Shown piece after piece: positions 19,216 through 28,068 of a stretch of DNA of 64,000 nt (the stretch's first letter is position 1; the number at the start of each line of letters is the position of its first letter). The notes beneath the pieces are model-generated. The model was not told the origin of the DNA and searched no databases. It saw only the letters and a list, made by a program, of their open reading frames with translations. The translations under genes were made by a program, and so were the position numbers. Origin of the DNA: Pseudomonadota bacterium (GTDB lineage Bacteria > Pseudomonadota > Gammaproteobacteria > Pseudomonadales > Oleiphilaceae); contig PDPE01000032.1 of the NCBI GenBank assembly GCA_002747395.1, positions 62,001 through 126,000 on the forward strand. Direction: 5' to 3'.

Positions 19216-19773
19216 ATGAAAACAGTTTATTTGAAGTGGCTTGCCATAGCATGTTTACTGTTGGTGCAGCCGAATGCTTATAGTGACGACCTGGGAGTGA
19301 GTGTTCAACAGCTTGACACTATTTTGCAGAAGAACCGCGACAATATCGTGTTTATTGACGTGAGAGACCCGGTGGAAATTATGTTTACCGGTTTTACCAA
19401 TGAGGTTGACAGCAATATTCCCTATCTGATGGTCAACAGAAATCAGTGGGATAGCAAGAAAAACCGCTTCAAGCTGTTCAGAAACCCCGACTTTGTCAAA
19501 GACATAAAAGCACTGCTGAAGAAAAAACACCTTGGTGATGATGCCATGATTGTCACCATGTGCCGTTCGGGAAGCGAGCGTGGTAAACCCGGCGCACTTT
19601 ACCTCAGAGAGAACGGATTCCCCAATGCCAGATATGTGATTCACGGTTTTCAGGGAGGCAAGGTCAAAGAAGGACCCAAAAAAGGTTTCCGCATCAAAAA
19701 TGGCTGGCAAAATTCGGGCTTGCCCTGGCAGGCCAAGCCTGATGCGGAAAAAATTTATCGAAAAAAAATGTAG
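19216..19773 (+). CDS. Exported rhodanese-like sulfurtransferase
   Basis: 185 residues with an N-terminal signal peptide (LKWLAIACLLLVQPNAYS), so periplasmic. A single rhodanese domain has the VFIDVRDPVE strand and the active-site loop CRSGSER with Cys116. The segment GGKVKEGPKKGFRIKNGWQ follows. Such proteins move sulfane sulfur between thiosulfate or persulfide donors and protein cysteines. The ATG at 19216 has GGGGGAA five bases upstream, better than a TTG at 19198. Its place after an exported DsrE-like protein suggests the two exchange sulfur outside the cytoplasm. Confidence 0.82.
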   Translation: MKTVYLKWLAIACLLLVQPNAYSDDLGVSVQQLDTILQKNRDNIVFIDVRDPVEIMFTGFTNEVDSNIPYLMVNRNQWDSKKNRFKLFRNPDFVKDIKALLKKKHLGDDAMIVTMCRSGSERGKPGALYLRENGFPNARYVIHGFQGGKVKEGPKKGFRIKNGWQNSGLPWQAKPDAEKIYRKKM

Positions 19774-19858
19774 CTTCAGTCAACAGTAAACTGGCGCAGT
19801 TGACCGACCGGTAAAGAAGAACTGCGAACTTGACCCAGCAATAAGGAGGGGGTGTATT

Positions 19859-20344
19859 TTGAGCGAGCTGAAATTGGTTACTTCGCTTTTTAACCAGCAA
19901 GTCGTTTATACACTTGATTTTCTGGCTTCACTTACAACAGAAGACTGGAAATTTATTTCCAGTCCATGGGACAGTTTTTTATTCCACGGACAGGCAAGAA
20001 ATGTCAGTATTGCTGATATTGTCAAACATGTCATGACGCTGGAGCACTCAATCATTCACGTTATCAAATCACTGAAAAGCGGTTCGGTTGTTTCCCTGGA
20101 AGGTGATAAATCGTTGTGTAAAGGTCTTGTTGACTGTGATGAAATTGTTCCTTTTTATTCGTCAGTCCATAAGGAAAATTTAAAATGCATAAGTTCATTC
20201 AATCAACAAGACCTGGATAAAACATTCACATTCATAAACCAGACATATACCGGTTCCGGGCTGTTGTGGATGACCACAGGGCATCATGCAATGCACTTTG
20301 GTCATCTCAGGTCAATACGGCTTCCTGGCAGCAACAAATCCTGA
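19859..20344 (+). CDS. DinB-superfamily protein, putative metal-dependent thiol transferase
   Basis: 161 residues, a four-helix-bundle DinB-type protein. Metal-ligand histidines are visible in KHVMTLEHSII and GHHAMHFGHLRSI. Members of this superfamily include bacillithiol and mycothiol transferases, but the exact activity cannot be read here. The start is a TTG at 19859; it is convincing because AAGGAGG lies at 19843-19849, nine bases upstream, and no ATG is available. There is no signal peptide, so it is cytoplasmic. It sits between the rhodanese and the TudS-like gene in the same direction. Confidence 0.7.
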   Translation: MSELKLVTSLFNQQVVYTLDFLASLTTEDWKFISSPWDSFLFHGQARNVSIADIVKHVMTLEHSIIHVIKSLKSGSVVSLEGDKSLCKGLVDCDEIVPFYSSVHKENLKCISSFNQQDLDKTFTFINQTYTGSGLLWMTTGHHAMHFGHLRSIRLPGSNKS

Positions 20345-20396
20345 AAACCTGTTTTGAAAACATATTTCAAAAACAAAGTCAGAAAAGCATGGCTAT

Positions 20397-20978
20397 ATGC
20401 TGAAATCCCTTCATAAACTGTTCAAAAGGAAAGTATCGGTTCGGAAGATACAGGATAATCGCAGCGGCAAAATGGTCATGGTGATTGAGTGCATTCTGAA
20501 CCAGAATGCTCGGGATGCAGGGGCGGCCGAATGCCCCGCAATGAACTGGCCAATCCTTCAACTGTGCAACGAATACCACACAGGTATTCTGGCCTTGCCC
20601 TGCCCGGAAATGAAATTTCTGGGTTTTAACAGAAAGCGCAAACGCGGACAATCCATTCGTGATGCACTGGACACACCGGAGGGGCGTGACTGTTGCGGGC
20701 GCATAAGTGTCGAAATTGCAGATCGGGTCGAAGACTACATTGCACAGGGTTATCAAATTCTGGCGATACTTGGAGGAAACCCGAAGAGCCCCGGATGTGC
20801 TGTTCACTGTGATATGGATGGAAGGCTATTAACCGCTTCGGGAGTATTCATGAAAGAGCTTCAGAAAGAGCTGCATAAAAGAGGCATCACGCCAACATTT
20901 ATGGGCATTCGTGACTGTGACCCGGCACTACTTGCCGAAGACGTTGAGCAGCTGAGAAAAATGCTGTCTCAACCCTGA
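20397..20978 (+). CDS. TudS-related putative desulfidase
   Basis: 193 residues rich in cysteine. The pattern ECILNQNARD (Cys32), ECPAMNWPILQL (Cys46), GILALPCPEM (Cys69) and GGNPKSPGCAVHCDMDGR (Cys134, Cys138) resembles the DUF523/TudS relatives that remove sulfur from thiolated compounds with an iron-sulfur cluster. Which cysteines bind a cluster is not certain. There is no export signal. It closes a run of genes that all look sulfur-related, with 52 bases separating it from the DinB-like gene. It could also be a DUF523-like protein of another function. Confidence 0.6.
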   Translation: MLKSLHKLFKRKVSVRKIQDNRSGKMVMVIECILNQNARDAGAAECPAMNWPILQLCNEYHTGILALPCPEMKFLGFNRKRKRGQSIRDALDTPEGRDCCGRISVEIADRVEDYIAQGYQILAILGGNPKSPGCAVHCDMDGRLLTASGVFMKELQKELHKRGITPTFMGIRDCDPALLAEDVEQLRKMLSQP

Positions 20979-21001
20979 TTCCTGACGGGAAAAACGACAG
21001 G

Positions 21002-21025
21002 CAGGGTGCCCCCCAAAGCACCCTG
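21002..21025. terminator. Hairpin between convergent genes
   Basis: CAGGGTGC and GCACCCTG form a perfect 8-bp stem with an eight-base loop, between the convergent TudS-like and patatin genes. On the minus strand a run of five T follows about nine bases after the stem; on the plus strand there is none. A weak bidirectional terminator is likely, not certain. Confidence 0.4.
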
Positions 21026-21097
21026 ACGTATTGCTGAAAGGAAAGAAACAGAAAAAACCCTGCCAGATAAACAGCAAACAAGCTGGTTATAAATGCG

Positions 21098-22597
21098 TTA
21101 GTTATAAATATGGTGCACGCTTCGCTGCTCCCTTTCCATCGTAGCAGCATTCAGTTCCTCCAATATGCGATCCAGCTTGCTGGAAATAATCTCTGCATTT
21201 TTTATCATGGCAAGCTTTGGCCAGGTACTGCGCCTGCCAGCATGGATCAGCGCCTCGATTTCCCCCTTCTTGAATTCGAAGAACACATTCCGCCATTTAA
21301 AATCTCTATTATCCAGAATAATATTGACATCTCCCAGGTAGCTTTGCTCAATCATACGAATCAGAAAGGCAAGTTGTGCAGACAGAATATTTCCCATATC
21401 CCCGCCTTTATCAAGCACCTTTTCTGCCACAATGAGCCCTTCGTTGAACATATTCAGACCGGCTGCTGTCATGGTCTTCCGAAACCCTTTTCGGTTCCTG
21501 CTTTTAATATCATCAATAAATGGCACAACAAAGGGATTGATCTGACTGACAATAGAGTGATTCACACCGTAAAGACGAGACAGTCTTTTGATAGGCAGGT
21601 CTCCCGAGACCGAACCATCCACCCATCGACGGTTTTCCAGATAAGGCCGGGTGTTACCATCAAAACCTTTTGCATACAGCCGTTCTGAAGGAACCACGCC
21701 AGGCACACTGAATGAGGCAGAAACAGCAGAGCGGATATAAACATTGGGAGAGGTAATCGCGTTCATCAAACGCGAGTTTTGATGCTTTTCTGCGGGAGAA
21801 ATAGAGATATTGATGTAGCGTCCAGTCAACTCGAAAGCTTCCTGGAAGGTAATATCCCTGGGTACAATTTCGTCCAGAAGGCGCTCTTTTGCCTCATAGA
21901 TTTCCTGCCTGGACAGGCGCCCCAGAAACAGGTTCAAAAATCGTGTCCGAAATACCTCCGTATAGCGTTTTTTTATAAAATAGCCACTTTTGAGTTCGCT
22001 GTCAGTCATGGTACCAAGCTGAGCCGAGACAATGGCACCGGCACTTGAGCCCGAGATCACATGAGGCAAAAGGTCATGGTCAATGAGTTCCTGGACCACC
22101 CCGTGATGGAAGAAAATCAACCCGACGCCACCACTTAACAGCAATGTTGAACGACCATAACAATGGCTCGCTCGTCGGAAGAAGTCCAGTTTTTCAGTGT
22201 GCGAAATAATAGTATCAGGGCAGCTTGCAATCACCTGCATCGAGTCGGCAATGGCTGATACGTACTCATCGATTACGTTTTTCGTACCCAGCTTTGTCTG
22301 GGCATACATAATGGGGCTACCCATCCCTCCCATATTGCCATGCACACCTTCATTCAAGGAATAGAGCAATTCTCGTTCATGGCCTTCAGCAAGATAAGAC
22401 CTCAGGGTACCCAGGCGAGCAGCGATTTCCCTGTAGTCATACAGGTCGCTTTGCATCTCTCCCTTCCACTTTTCGGCACCGGATTGGAGGTCATGCTGCC
22501 TGGCCAGCGCCTCCCATTCATCATAGGATGCTGCCATTTTCATTTTCTTTTCTAGCTGACGCAGGGTGCTGTCAGGAGTATAGTTATGTAAGCTCAC
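21098..22597 (-). CDS. Patatin-like phospholipase with DUF3336 N-terminal domain
   Basis: 499 residues. The N-terminal third matches the DUF3336 region of bacterial and fungal patatin-type acylhydrolases. The catalytic domain has the oxyanion motif LSGGVGLIFFHHG, the nucleophile elbow GSSAGA (Ser at about residue 185) and the aspartate motif DGSVSGDLP, giving an intact Ser-Asp dyad. It should hydrolyse acyl esters in phospholipids or triacylglycerol. There is no signal peptide. The start is a GTG at 22597, supported by GAGGAA seven bases upstream. Confidence 0.88.
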   Translation of the reverse strand: MSLHNYTPDSTLRQLEKKMKMAASYDEWEALARQHDLQSGAEKWKGEMQSDLYDYREIAARLGTLRSYLAEGHERELLYSLNEGVHGNMGGMGSPIMYAQTKLGTKNVIDEYVSAIADSMQVIASCPDTIISHTEKLDFFRRASHCYGRSTLLLSGGVGLIFFHHGVVQELIDHDLLPHVISGSSAGAIVSAQLGTMTDSELKSGYFIKKRYTEVFRTRFLNLFLGRLSRQEIYEAKERLLDEIVPRDITFQEAFELTGRYINISISPAEKHQNSRLMNAITSPNVYIRSAVSASFSVPGVVPSERLYAKGFDGNTRPYLENRRWVDGSVSGDLPIKRLSRLYGVNHSIVSQINPFVVPFIDDIKSRNRKGFRKTMTAAGLNMFNEGLIVAEKVLDKGGDMGNILSAQLAFLIRMIEQSYLGDVNIILDNRDFKWRNVFFEFKKGEIEALIHAGRRSTWPKLAMIKNAEIISSKLDRILEELNAATMEREQRSVHHIYN

Positions 22598-22733
22598 GAT
22601 ACCGTTCCTCTATCAAGCATTTACAAGCTTTTGCACTTGTCGCGTTATCTGGCGAATGCAATCTTTCCTGAACATCGACCAATTCTTTTAACCCGAACCT
22701 CCCTGTCGGGTGAAACTCATCACCTCCCGACAT
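22584..22733 (-). CDS. Possible small ORF upstream of the patatin gene
   Basis: 49 codons overlapping the patatin start by 14 bases. The translated text (FGLKELVDVQERLHSPDNAT, then AKACKCLIEERYRELT) looks more protein-like than random sequence and resembles the short N-terminal helical segment of some membrane proteins. There is no convincing Shine-Dalgarno. It could be a leader peptide, a fragment of a lost gene or chance. Reported with low confidence because the 265 bases here otherwise hold no gene. Confidence 0.22.
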   Translation of the reverse strand: MSGGDEFHPTGRFGLKELVDVQERLHSPDNATSAKACKCLIEERYRELT

Positions 22734-22868
22734 ACTGACTGAAGGAAATATCCACTGAGGGAAATAACCGGGAAAACAGACGCAAACAAGACGACAGGCC
22801 TGGCAGCGGGTCACAACAAACACCGACTCCGCCTCGGAGCGACAAACAACGGCGTAAGGTCACAGCCG

Positions 22869-23909
22869 TCAGTATCGGGTAACAGGCTTTCCCTGGGCAA
22901 GCCGTTCGGCCTCCAGTATCTCCAGTTCACGCGCACCTGAAATCACAATGTCCCGGTTGGGAACAAAATCCAGGCTATCATCCCGGCGGTCATAATCAAT
23001 AGAGTTCAGGATCACTTTTATGGCATTAAGCCTGGCCTGATACTTGTCATTGGAGCGAACCACGAACCAGGGCGCAATATTGGTGTTTGTGTGTTTGAGC
23101 ATTTCATATTTCACATCGGTAAAATCGTCCCAACGATCCTGCGCCTGCATATCAATCTCACTCAACTTCCATTGTCTTAGCGGATCGGACTTGCGTCGAT
23201 CAAAACGCCTTGCCTGCTCTTCCTTATCAACACTGAAATACAACTTGACCAGAATAGTTCCCTGGCGAATCAAATCTTTTTCAAACTCGATCACGCCTTT
23301 CATAAAGTTTGAATACTCTTCCTCGGTGCAAAACCCGAACACCTTTTCAACCATCGCTCTGTTGTACCAGCTACGGTCGAACAGCACAACTTCTCCACCT
23401 CGTGGAAAATGAGAAACATATTTCTGAAAATACCACTGTGTTCTTTGCTCCTCGGTCGGCTTGCCGAGAGCAACAATCCGATAGTGTTTTTCATTCATGT
23501 AACGCGTTACCCTGCGTATGGTACCGCCCTTTCCTGCGGCATCTCGACCGTCAAAAAGAATAATCATCCTTCTTTTGGTTTTTTCCAGGTGATTCTGCAT
23601 TTGAATCAGCTCGGCCTGAAACGGCTTCAGGGACCGTTCCTGCCTTCGCACCCTTACTGCTTTTTTTATTTCTTTTGCATATTTCTTTTCCTGATCCAGA
23701 AGCCGCTGGTAATCACCCAGCAGGGCATCCAAAGAAACATCCTTCTGGCCAAATCTGACCGTACGCGGGTTTGCACTTTCAGCACTTCCTTTAGAACCTG
23801 GAGGTGTGGAAGTCGTGCCTGAAGGGCTGGAAGTGGTGCCTGAAGGCGCGGAAGCAGTTGGAGAGGCGGTCGTGCCGGTCTTGGGTTGAGAGTTGTTTTC
23901 TTCAGTCAT
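22869..23909 (-). CDS. ppk2: Polyphosphate kinase 2
   Basis: 346 residues. The Walker A motif FDGRDAAGKGG at about 119-129, the lid segment FDRSWYNRA and the later QDRWDDFTDVKYEM stretch identify a single-domain PPK2. These enzymes use polyphosphate to phosphorylate nucleoside diphosphates, or the reverse. The first 48 residues are a low-complexity tail rich in Ser, Thr, Pro and Gly (PSGTTSSPSGTTSTPPGS), not part of the fold and unusual for the family. The ATG start before TEENNSQ is the only one ahead of this tail. It reads away from the next gene, with 517 bases between. Confidence 0.95.
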   Translation of the reverse strand: MTEENNSQPKTGTTASPTASAPSGTTSSPSGTTSTPPGSKGSAESANPRTVRFGQKDVSLDALLGDYQRLLDQEKKYAKEIKKAVRVRRQERSLKPFQAELIQMQNHLEKTKRRMIILFDGRDAAGKGGTIRRVTRYMNEKHYRIVALGKPTEEQRTQWYFQKYVSHFPRGGEVVLFDRSWYNRAMVEKVFGFCTEEEYSNFMKGVIEFEKDLIRQGTILVKLYFSVDKEEQARRFDRRKSDPLRQWKLSEIDMQAQDRWDDFTDVKYEMLKHTNTNIAPWFVVRSNDKYQARLNAIKVILNSIDYDRRDDSLDFVPNRDIVISGARELEILEAERLAQGKPVTRY

Positions 23910-24426
23910 GGGACGATTCTCTTATTGTAGTGTGATCACTGATGCAAGGCACTGAGTAAGACTGAAACCACTGCCACATCAGCGCCATAGCAAAATAACA
24001 CAGCACTATCATCCGGTATGCTGACAATAATCAATTTTTAAGCCTGAAAGCAAAAGTTGTTGATTCTCGATGGTGGTATTACTGGCGGAAAAGGTCGTTC
24101 CATGACTGGCCCATCTATTCTCACCCGGTCACCTTTGCATATTCAACCTGACTGCTTTCGCTGACCACTCAACGAAATGAAAGACCCGGAAAGACATTGC
24201 AATTCAAGACTCCATCCCACATGATTGGGAAGGGCGCGGCAACGATTGCCTGAATCTGCAAGTGCCTTCCTTGCGAAAGAGATGAAGTGAGATACGACTT
24301 CATCAAGTCCGAGTCAGCCATTATTACTGCGGTCATGTTGTGCCGGGTTATGGATGCGACGGATTTGCCAACCACCCTGTCAGACTGTGTCACTATGACA
24401 TCAGATGATTTGCTATAGTAAGATAG
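23910..24426. other. Long intergenic region between ppk2 and the CbiM-like gene
   Basis: 517 bases separating two divergent genes. It must contain both promoters, but I see no clear sigma-70 boxes, cobalamin-riboswitch box or repeat. Minus-strand reading at 24169-24393 is open but does not resemble a protein family. The length suggests lost coding DNA, which I cannot support with a recognisable fragment. Confidence 0.35.
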
Positions 24427-25107
24427 ATGATGAGTATGACCCCCATTGTAACTATCACCGCACAGCTCCCACAGACATTACTGGCTGTCAGCGGTGGGCT
24501 GAGCCTGCTGGTCTTGCTCATTGCCGCCCGCCAGGTTAACTGGTCTGTGTTTTCACACCATCTCGCTGCCCAGCACCTGTTTCTCGGGAGCGTAGTAGCC
24601 GTCTCTGTTTTCTGGTACATGCGTGCGGGCGTTCTGCCTGGCATGTATTTTCACATACTGGGTTATACCTCGCTGATGTTAATGATGGGCTGGCCTTTGG
24701 CACTCATGGCAGCGTCACTGGCACAATGCCTGATGGTGATCAGTGGAAAAACCACCTGGATAGAAGCGGGTTACCAATACTTTTTCTACAGCGTCCTGCC
24801 TGTTTTATTCAGCTACGGGTTTTACCTGTTTGTCTATCGTCGCCTCACCCATAACCCCTTTGTCTATATTCTGGTTGCGGGCTTTCTGAACGCCGGCTTT
24901 ACCCACGCCTTTACCGATGTTATCCGCAGCTTTATGATGTGGCAACTGGATATTCACCCGTTTTCGTTAATCTGGCACGACTACTTACGTTATTTGCCCT
25001 TGATGATGTTTCCCGAGGGTGTCGTTAATGGCATGTTTGTTACCGGCATGGTGGTTTTTCACAGCCGCTGGTTGAGCACCTTTGATGAGGACTCCTATTT
25101 TGCCTGA
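24427..25107 (+). CDS. CbiM-like energy-coupling-factor membrane protein
   Basis: 226 residues with six or seven membrane segments. Motifs such as GVLPGMYFHILGYTSLMLMM and GFLNAGFTHAFTDVIRSFMM, and FPEGVVNGMFVTG near the end, fit the S-component/permease family that includes cobalt and nickel uptake proteins (CbiM). No ATPase or T-component gene is adjacent, so partners, if any, are elsewhere. Several proteobacterial homologues are orphan in the same way. The ligand cannot be read from the sequence. Confidence 0.7.
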   Translation: MMSMTPIVTITAQLPQTLLAVSGGLSLLVLLIAARQVNWSVFSHHLAAQHLFLGSVVAVSVFWYMRAGVLPGMYFHILGYTSLMLMMGWPLALMAASLAQCLMVISGKTTWIEAGYQYFFYSVLPVLFSYGFYLFVYRRLTHNPFVYILVAGFLNAGFTHAFTDVIRSFMMWQLDIHPFSLIWHDYLRYLPLMMFPEGVVNGMFVTGMVVFHSRWLSTFDEDSYFA

Positions 25108-25358
25108 TTTGGTAGTGTTCGAAATTCTGCGCCATTTCTTTACAATGATCGAAAAAAGGATGACATGTTCCGACCATACGAGATGGTGGTGACCTCACAT
25201 AACGCCAAATTTCTGACGTTTGTTATCCGAGGGGTAATCCACATGACGAATCTCTCCCGGATATTGTCTCTCGTTCAGGGATAAACGCTGGTGTAAAGGA
25301 ACTGCCCGCTCCAAATCCTGTTATCATGGAAAGCAAACTTATAAAGGAAGTCAGACCC

Positions 25359-25932
25359 ATGCCCGATCAGGATGAACAACAGAAGCAGAATAAAAGCACG
25401 GGCATTGTCGACCCCCATGATCGTTTTTTCCGCACCATGATGCAGTACCAGGGTTTTTCATCCGCATTTTTCGATGTTCATTTACCTGAAAAATGGTCTC
25501 GCCATCTGGAAGCCGACTCGCTGGCATTGTCAAATGAAACCCATCTGGACAAACAATTACAAAAAACCATGAGTGACCTGGTATTTACCTGCCGGATAAA
25601 AGGACAAACCAGCTATCATGGAAGACATTGATGGTTTCCTGGAAAGTGCAGAAGCGCTACCAAAACCGGTAAGGAGTGAACTGATGACATTTGCAGAAAA
25701 GCTTGAAGCAAGGGGCGAAGCGAGGGGTGAGGCAAGAGGTGAGGCTCGCGGAAAAGCTGAAGGAAGGATTGAAGGAAAAATCGAAGGAAAGATCGAAGGA
25801 AAGATCGAAGGAAAGATTGAAGGAAAGGCGGCCTCATTGGAAAAACTGATAACATTGAAATTTGGGGAGTGCCCGGAGGCGACTGGACAACGGCTTAAAA
25901 ATGCAAACTCGGTAGAAACGCTTTTTCAATAG
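25359..25932 (+). pseudogene. Rpn-family recombination-promoting nuclease remnant, internally deleted and frameshifted
   Basis: The 5' part (25359-25625) encodes the family N-terminus: DPHDRFFRTMMQYQGFSSAF, HLPEKW and the segment KQLQKTMSDLVFTCRIKGQT. The text stops right before the catalytic core. The 3' part (from about 25618, another frame) resumes with the family's C-terminal region, GFLESAEALPKPVRSELMTF, then a Glu/Gly/Arg/Lys repeat tail. Roughly 150 or more residues are missing between. AAGGAAG eight bases before the ATG at 25359 was its ribosome site. Rpn proteins are PD-(D/E)XK nucleases related to transposases; this copy cannot be active. Confidence 0.8.
25768..25827 (+). repeat. 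12-bp tandem repeat in the Rpn remnant
   Basis: Five copies of ATYGAAGGAAAR, encoding IEGK repeated. The preceding 40 bases carry related GARGEARGEARG-coding units. Charged glycine repeats of this type are normal in Rpn C-termini and are prone to copy-number change by slippage. Confidence 0.85.
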
Positions 25933-26010
25933 GTCTGCCCGATATGTTCTCCAAGGCCGTATTTGCCAGATCCAGATACTGACGTGGTCAAGAGAATCTG
26001 TACACTCCGG

Positions 26011-26103
26011 TTAAGCAACTTTTTTCATCAGCACAATTTCACTTTCATACTGAGCCGGGCTCTTGTACCCAAGATATGAATGAAGCCAATCCGCGTTGTA
26101 CCA
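26011..26103 (-). mobile_element. IS3-family transposase (OrfB) C-terminal fragment
   Basis: Thirty codons and a TAA, reading WYNADWLHSYLGYKSPAQYE and then SEIVLMKKVA. The YN..W.HS.LGYKSPAQYE block is the hallmark of the IS3 OrfB end. The next bases downstream, 25985-26010, resemble the terminal sequence after such a stop (CCGGAGTGTACAGATTCTCT). No OrfA or remaining OrfB is present. The element is a relic that runs directly into the Uma2 remnant. Confidence 0.8.
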
Positions 26104-26498
26104 CGTTAATATGCGTCAGCTCTATAGCCGCATCCAGAGTGCTGACTTCCGAGAGAGTCCACAAACCACCGTCACTTCGCTCATGACGCTCAATGCTATA
26201 ACGATCCCGGGTAATCAAAACATATTCACGCAATGATTTAATTCGCCGGCAATGGGCAAATTTTCCTCCTCGATCGTACCGGAACGCACCCGCATACCAT
26301 TGACAAAAGCCGAGCAAAAGCCTCCCCGTAATTGGGCGTGTAACAAACCTGCGAGATTGAACTCCAATTGGTTATGCTCGCAACTTGCGCCGACCATCGC
26401 ATAAACACGACCATTCAGGTATTCGTTTTTTTCAGTAGCCTTACGCTCCTGCTTCAGGTAGTCGCCAGATCGAGTGCGGGGAATTGCGCGGCTGGCAT
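26104..26498 (-). pseudogene. Uma2-family endonuclease remnant, frameshifted and internally deleted
   Basis: Reading leftward from 26498, three frames in turn give the family's segments: MPAAQFPALDLAT; then DYLKQERKATEKNEYLNGRV, YAMVGASCEHNQLEFNLAG and AFVNGMRV; then FRYDRGGKFAHCRRIKSLRE, YVLITRDR and LDAAIEL. Between GMRV and YDRGGKF about 60-70 residues of the normal Uma2 core, holding catalytic acidic residues, are absent. The C-terminus is cut by the IS3 fragment. Uma2 proteins are PD-(D/E)XK-fold nucleases; this one is dead. Confidence 0.78.
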
Positions 26499-26690
26499 GG
26501 TCTTTTCCATTTTGTTTCAGTGTTATTTGAGTATGGCACCCGAGTTACAATCAACGGATTGATTGATTTCATAAGGCAAGGGGTGTGTCAGATACCGGTA
26601 AAAGAAGCCCCGGTTACCTGAAATAAATGCACTCTGGCTGCTTTTTGGTACAATCGGTTAAACTGATCATTGAACACCACAGGGGGATAC

Positions 26691-27914
26691 ATGAAAAACA
26701 CGTTTGACCATGCTTTGCCGGATGATAAAGGCTATTTTGGTGAATATGGTGGCGCTTTCCTGCCAGAAGCACTCCAAAGCATCATGGACGAAATTGAGCA
26801 GGCCTATCGAGAGATTCGTGAGGATGCCGATTTTTTAAATGAACTGACTCATCTTTACCAACATTTTGTTGGTCGGCCCAGCCCGATTTTTCATGCAAGG
26901 AACCTGTCCGCCAGGTGCGGCACTGATATCTTCCTGAAACGCGAAGACCTCAACCACACCGGCGCTCACAAGATCAATCATTGTCTGGGTGAAGCCTTGC
27001 TGGCGAAGAAAATGGGCAAAAAGAAGCTTATTGCTGAAACCGGCGCCGGTCAGCATGGTGTTGCTCTGGCCACAGCCGCAGCCCTGGTTGGTCTGGAATG
27101 TGACATTTATATGGGCGAAGTGGATATCAAAAAAGAACACCCCAATGTGGTTCGCATGCACATTCTGGGCGCCAATGTCATTCCGGCAACGCATGGCCGA
27201 AAAACATTAAAGGAAGCGGTCGATGCCGCCTTTGAAGCCTACGTGAAAGACCCCATTACCCAGCTTTATGCAATCGGCTCTGTCGTTGGCCCGCACCCGT
27301 TCCCCATGATGGTTCGTGATTTTCAGTCCATTATCGGAAATGAGGCCAAAGAACAGTTCCTGCAAATGCAGGGTAAACTGCCTGACAATATTGTTGCCTG
27401 CGTAGGTGGTGGTTCCAATGCAATGGGCATTTTTACCGCTTTCCTGGGAGACGAAAGCGTCAAGTTACACGGTGTCGAGCCATCAGGCCGTGATATCAAC
27501 ATTGATGGGGAACATGCAGCAACCATTTCCAGGGGACAGCCCGGTGTCATGCATGGTTTTAAATCCTACATGCTGCAGGATGAGAAAGGTGAGCCACAGG
27601 AAGTGTACTCCGTAGCCAGCGGCCTGGACTACCCCTCTGTCGGGCCACAGCACAGCTACCTGAAAGACACTAAACGGGTCAACTACTCGGACATCAGTGA
27701 CAAGGAAGCGATTGATGCTTTTTTTGAACTCTCCCGTCGGGAAGGCATTATACCTGCGATTGAATCTTCACACGCGGTGGCCTACGCACTCAAACTCGCA
27801 CAACGAGGTGAAAAAGGCTCCATCCTGGTAAATCTGTCAGGGCGTGGCGACAAGGATATTGACTTTGTTGTTGAGCAATATGGCAAGGATTACGGAATTC
27901 ACAGCAATCTCTAA
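26691..27914 (+). CDS. trpB: Tryptophan synthase beta subunit
   Basis: 407 residues. It makes tryptophan from indole and serine using pyridoxal phosphate. The opening [15 protein letters not shown], the PLP-lysine motif [15 protein letters not shown], the phosphate loop [10 protein letters not shown] and the closing SGRGDKD are all intact. The ATG at 26691 follows AGGGGGAT. No trpA lies downstream, the next gene being an alkaline phosphatase, and the other trp genes are 22 kb away. The form is TrpB1-like, so a TrpA partner is expected elsewhere. Use of free indole is an alternative. Confidence 0.95.
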   Translation: MKNTFDHALPDDKGYFGEYGGAFLPEALQSIMDEIEQAYREIREDADFLNELTHLYQHFVGRPSPIFHARNLSARCGTDIFLKREDLNHTGAHKINHCLGEALLAKKMGKKKLIAETGAGQHGVALATAAALVGLECDIYMGEVDIKKEHPNVVRMHILGANVIPATHGRKTLKEAVDAAFEAYVKDPITQLYAIGSVVGPHPFPMMVRDFQSIIGNEAKEQFLQMQGKLPDNIVACVGGGSNAMGIFTAFLGDESVKLHGVEPSGRDINIDGEHAATISRGQPGVMHGFKSYMLQDEKGEPQEVYSVASGLDYPSVGPQHSYLKDTKRVNYSDISDKEAIDAFFELSRREGIIPAIESSHAVAYALKLAQRGEKGSILVNLSGRGDKDIDFVVEQYGKDYGIHSNL

Positions 27915-28068
27915 CTTGCCTTTGGTTTGCTTATGCGCAATCAGCCGTTGCCAATGGCGCGAGCTGTACAGCAAATAGCAGAACATCCTGATGGCAGAAA
28001 TAAAAATGGTGAGCCGAAAAGGGCCCGCCGTTTTTATTTCGACCCGCGATCAGGTACCGCCCTCACAG

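Noticed and set aside
24169..24393. Minus-strand open frame of 74 codons in the ppk2/CbiM-like gap
   Set aside because: No ribosome site and no family similarity; the ending (NVFPGLSFR) is not enough to call a gene.
23910..24426. Possible cobalamin riboswitch before the CbiM-like gene
   Set aside because: No B12-box-like segment or matching stems could be found by eye.
25768..25827. Short tandem repeats as a CRISPR-like array
   Set aside because: The 12-bp units are contiguous and in frame, coding IEGK, with no spacers.
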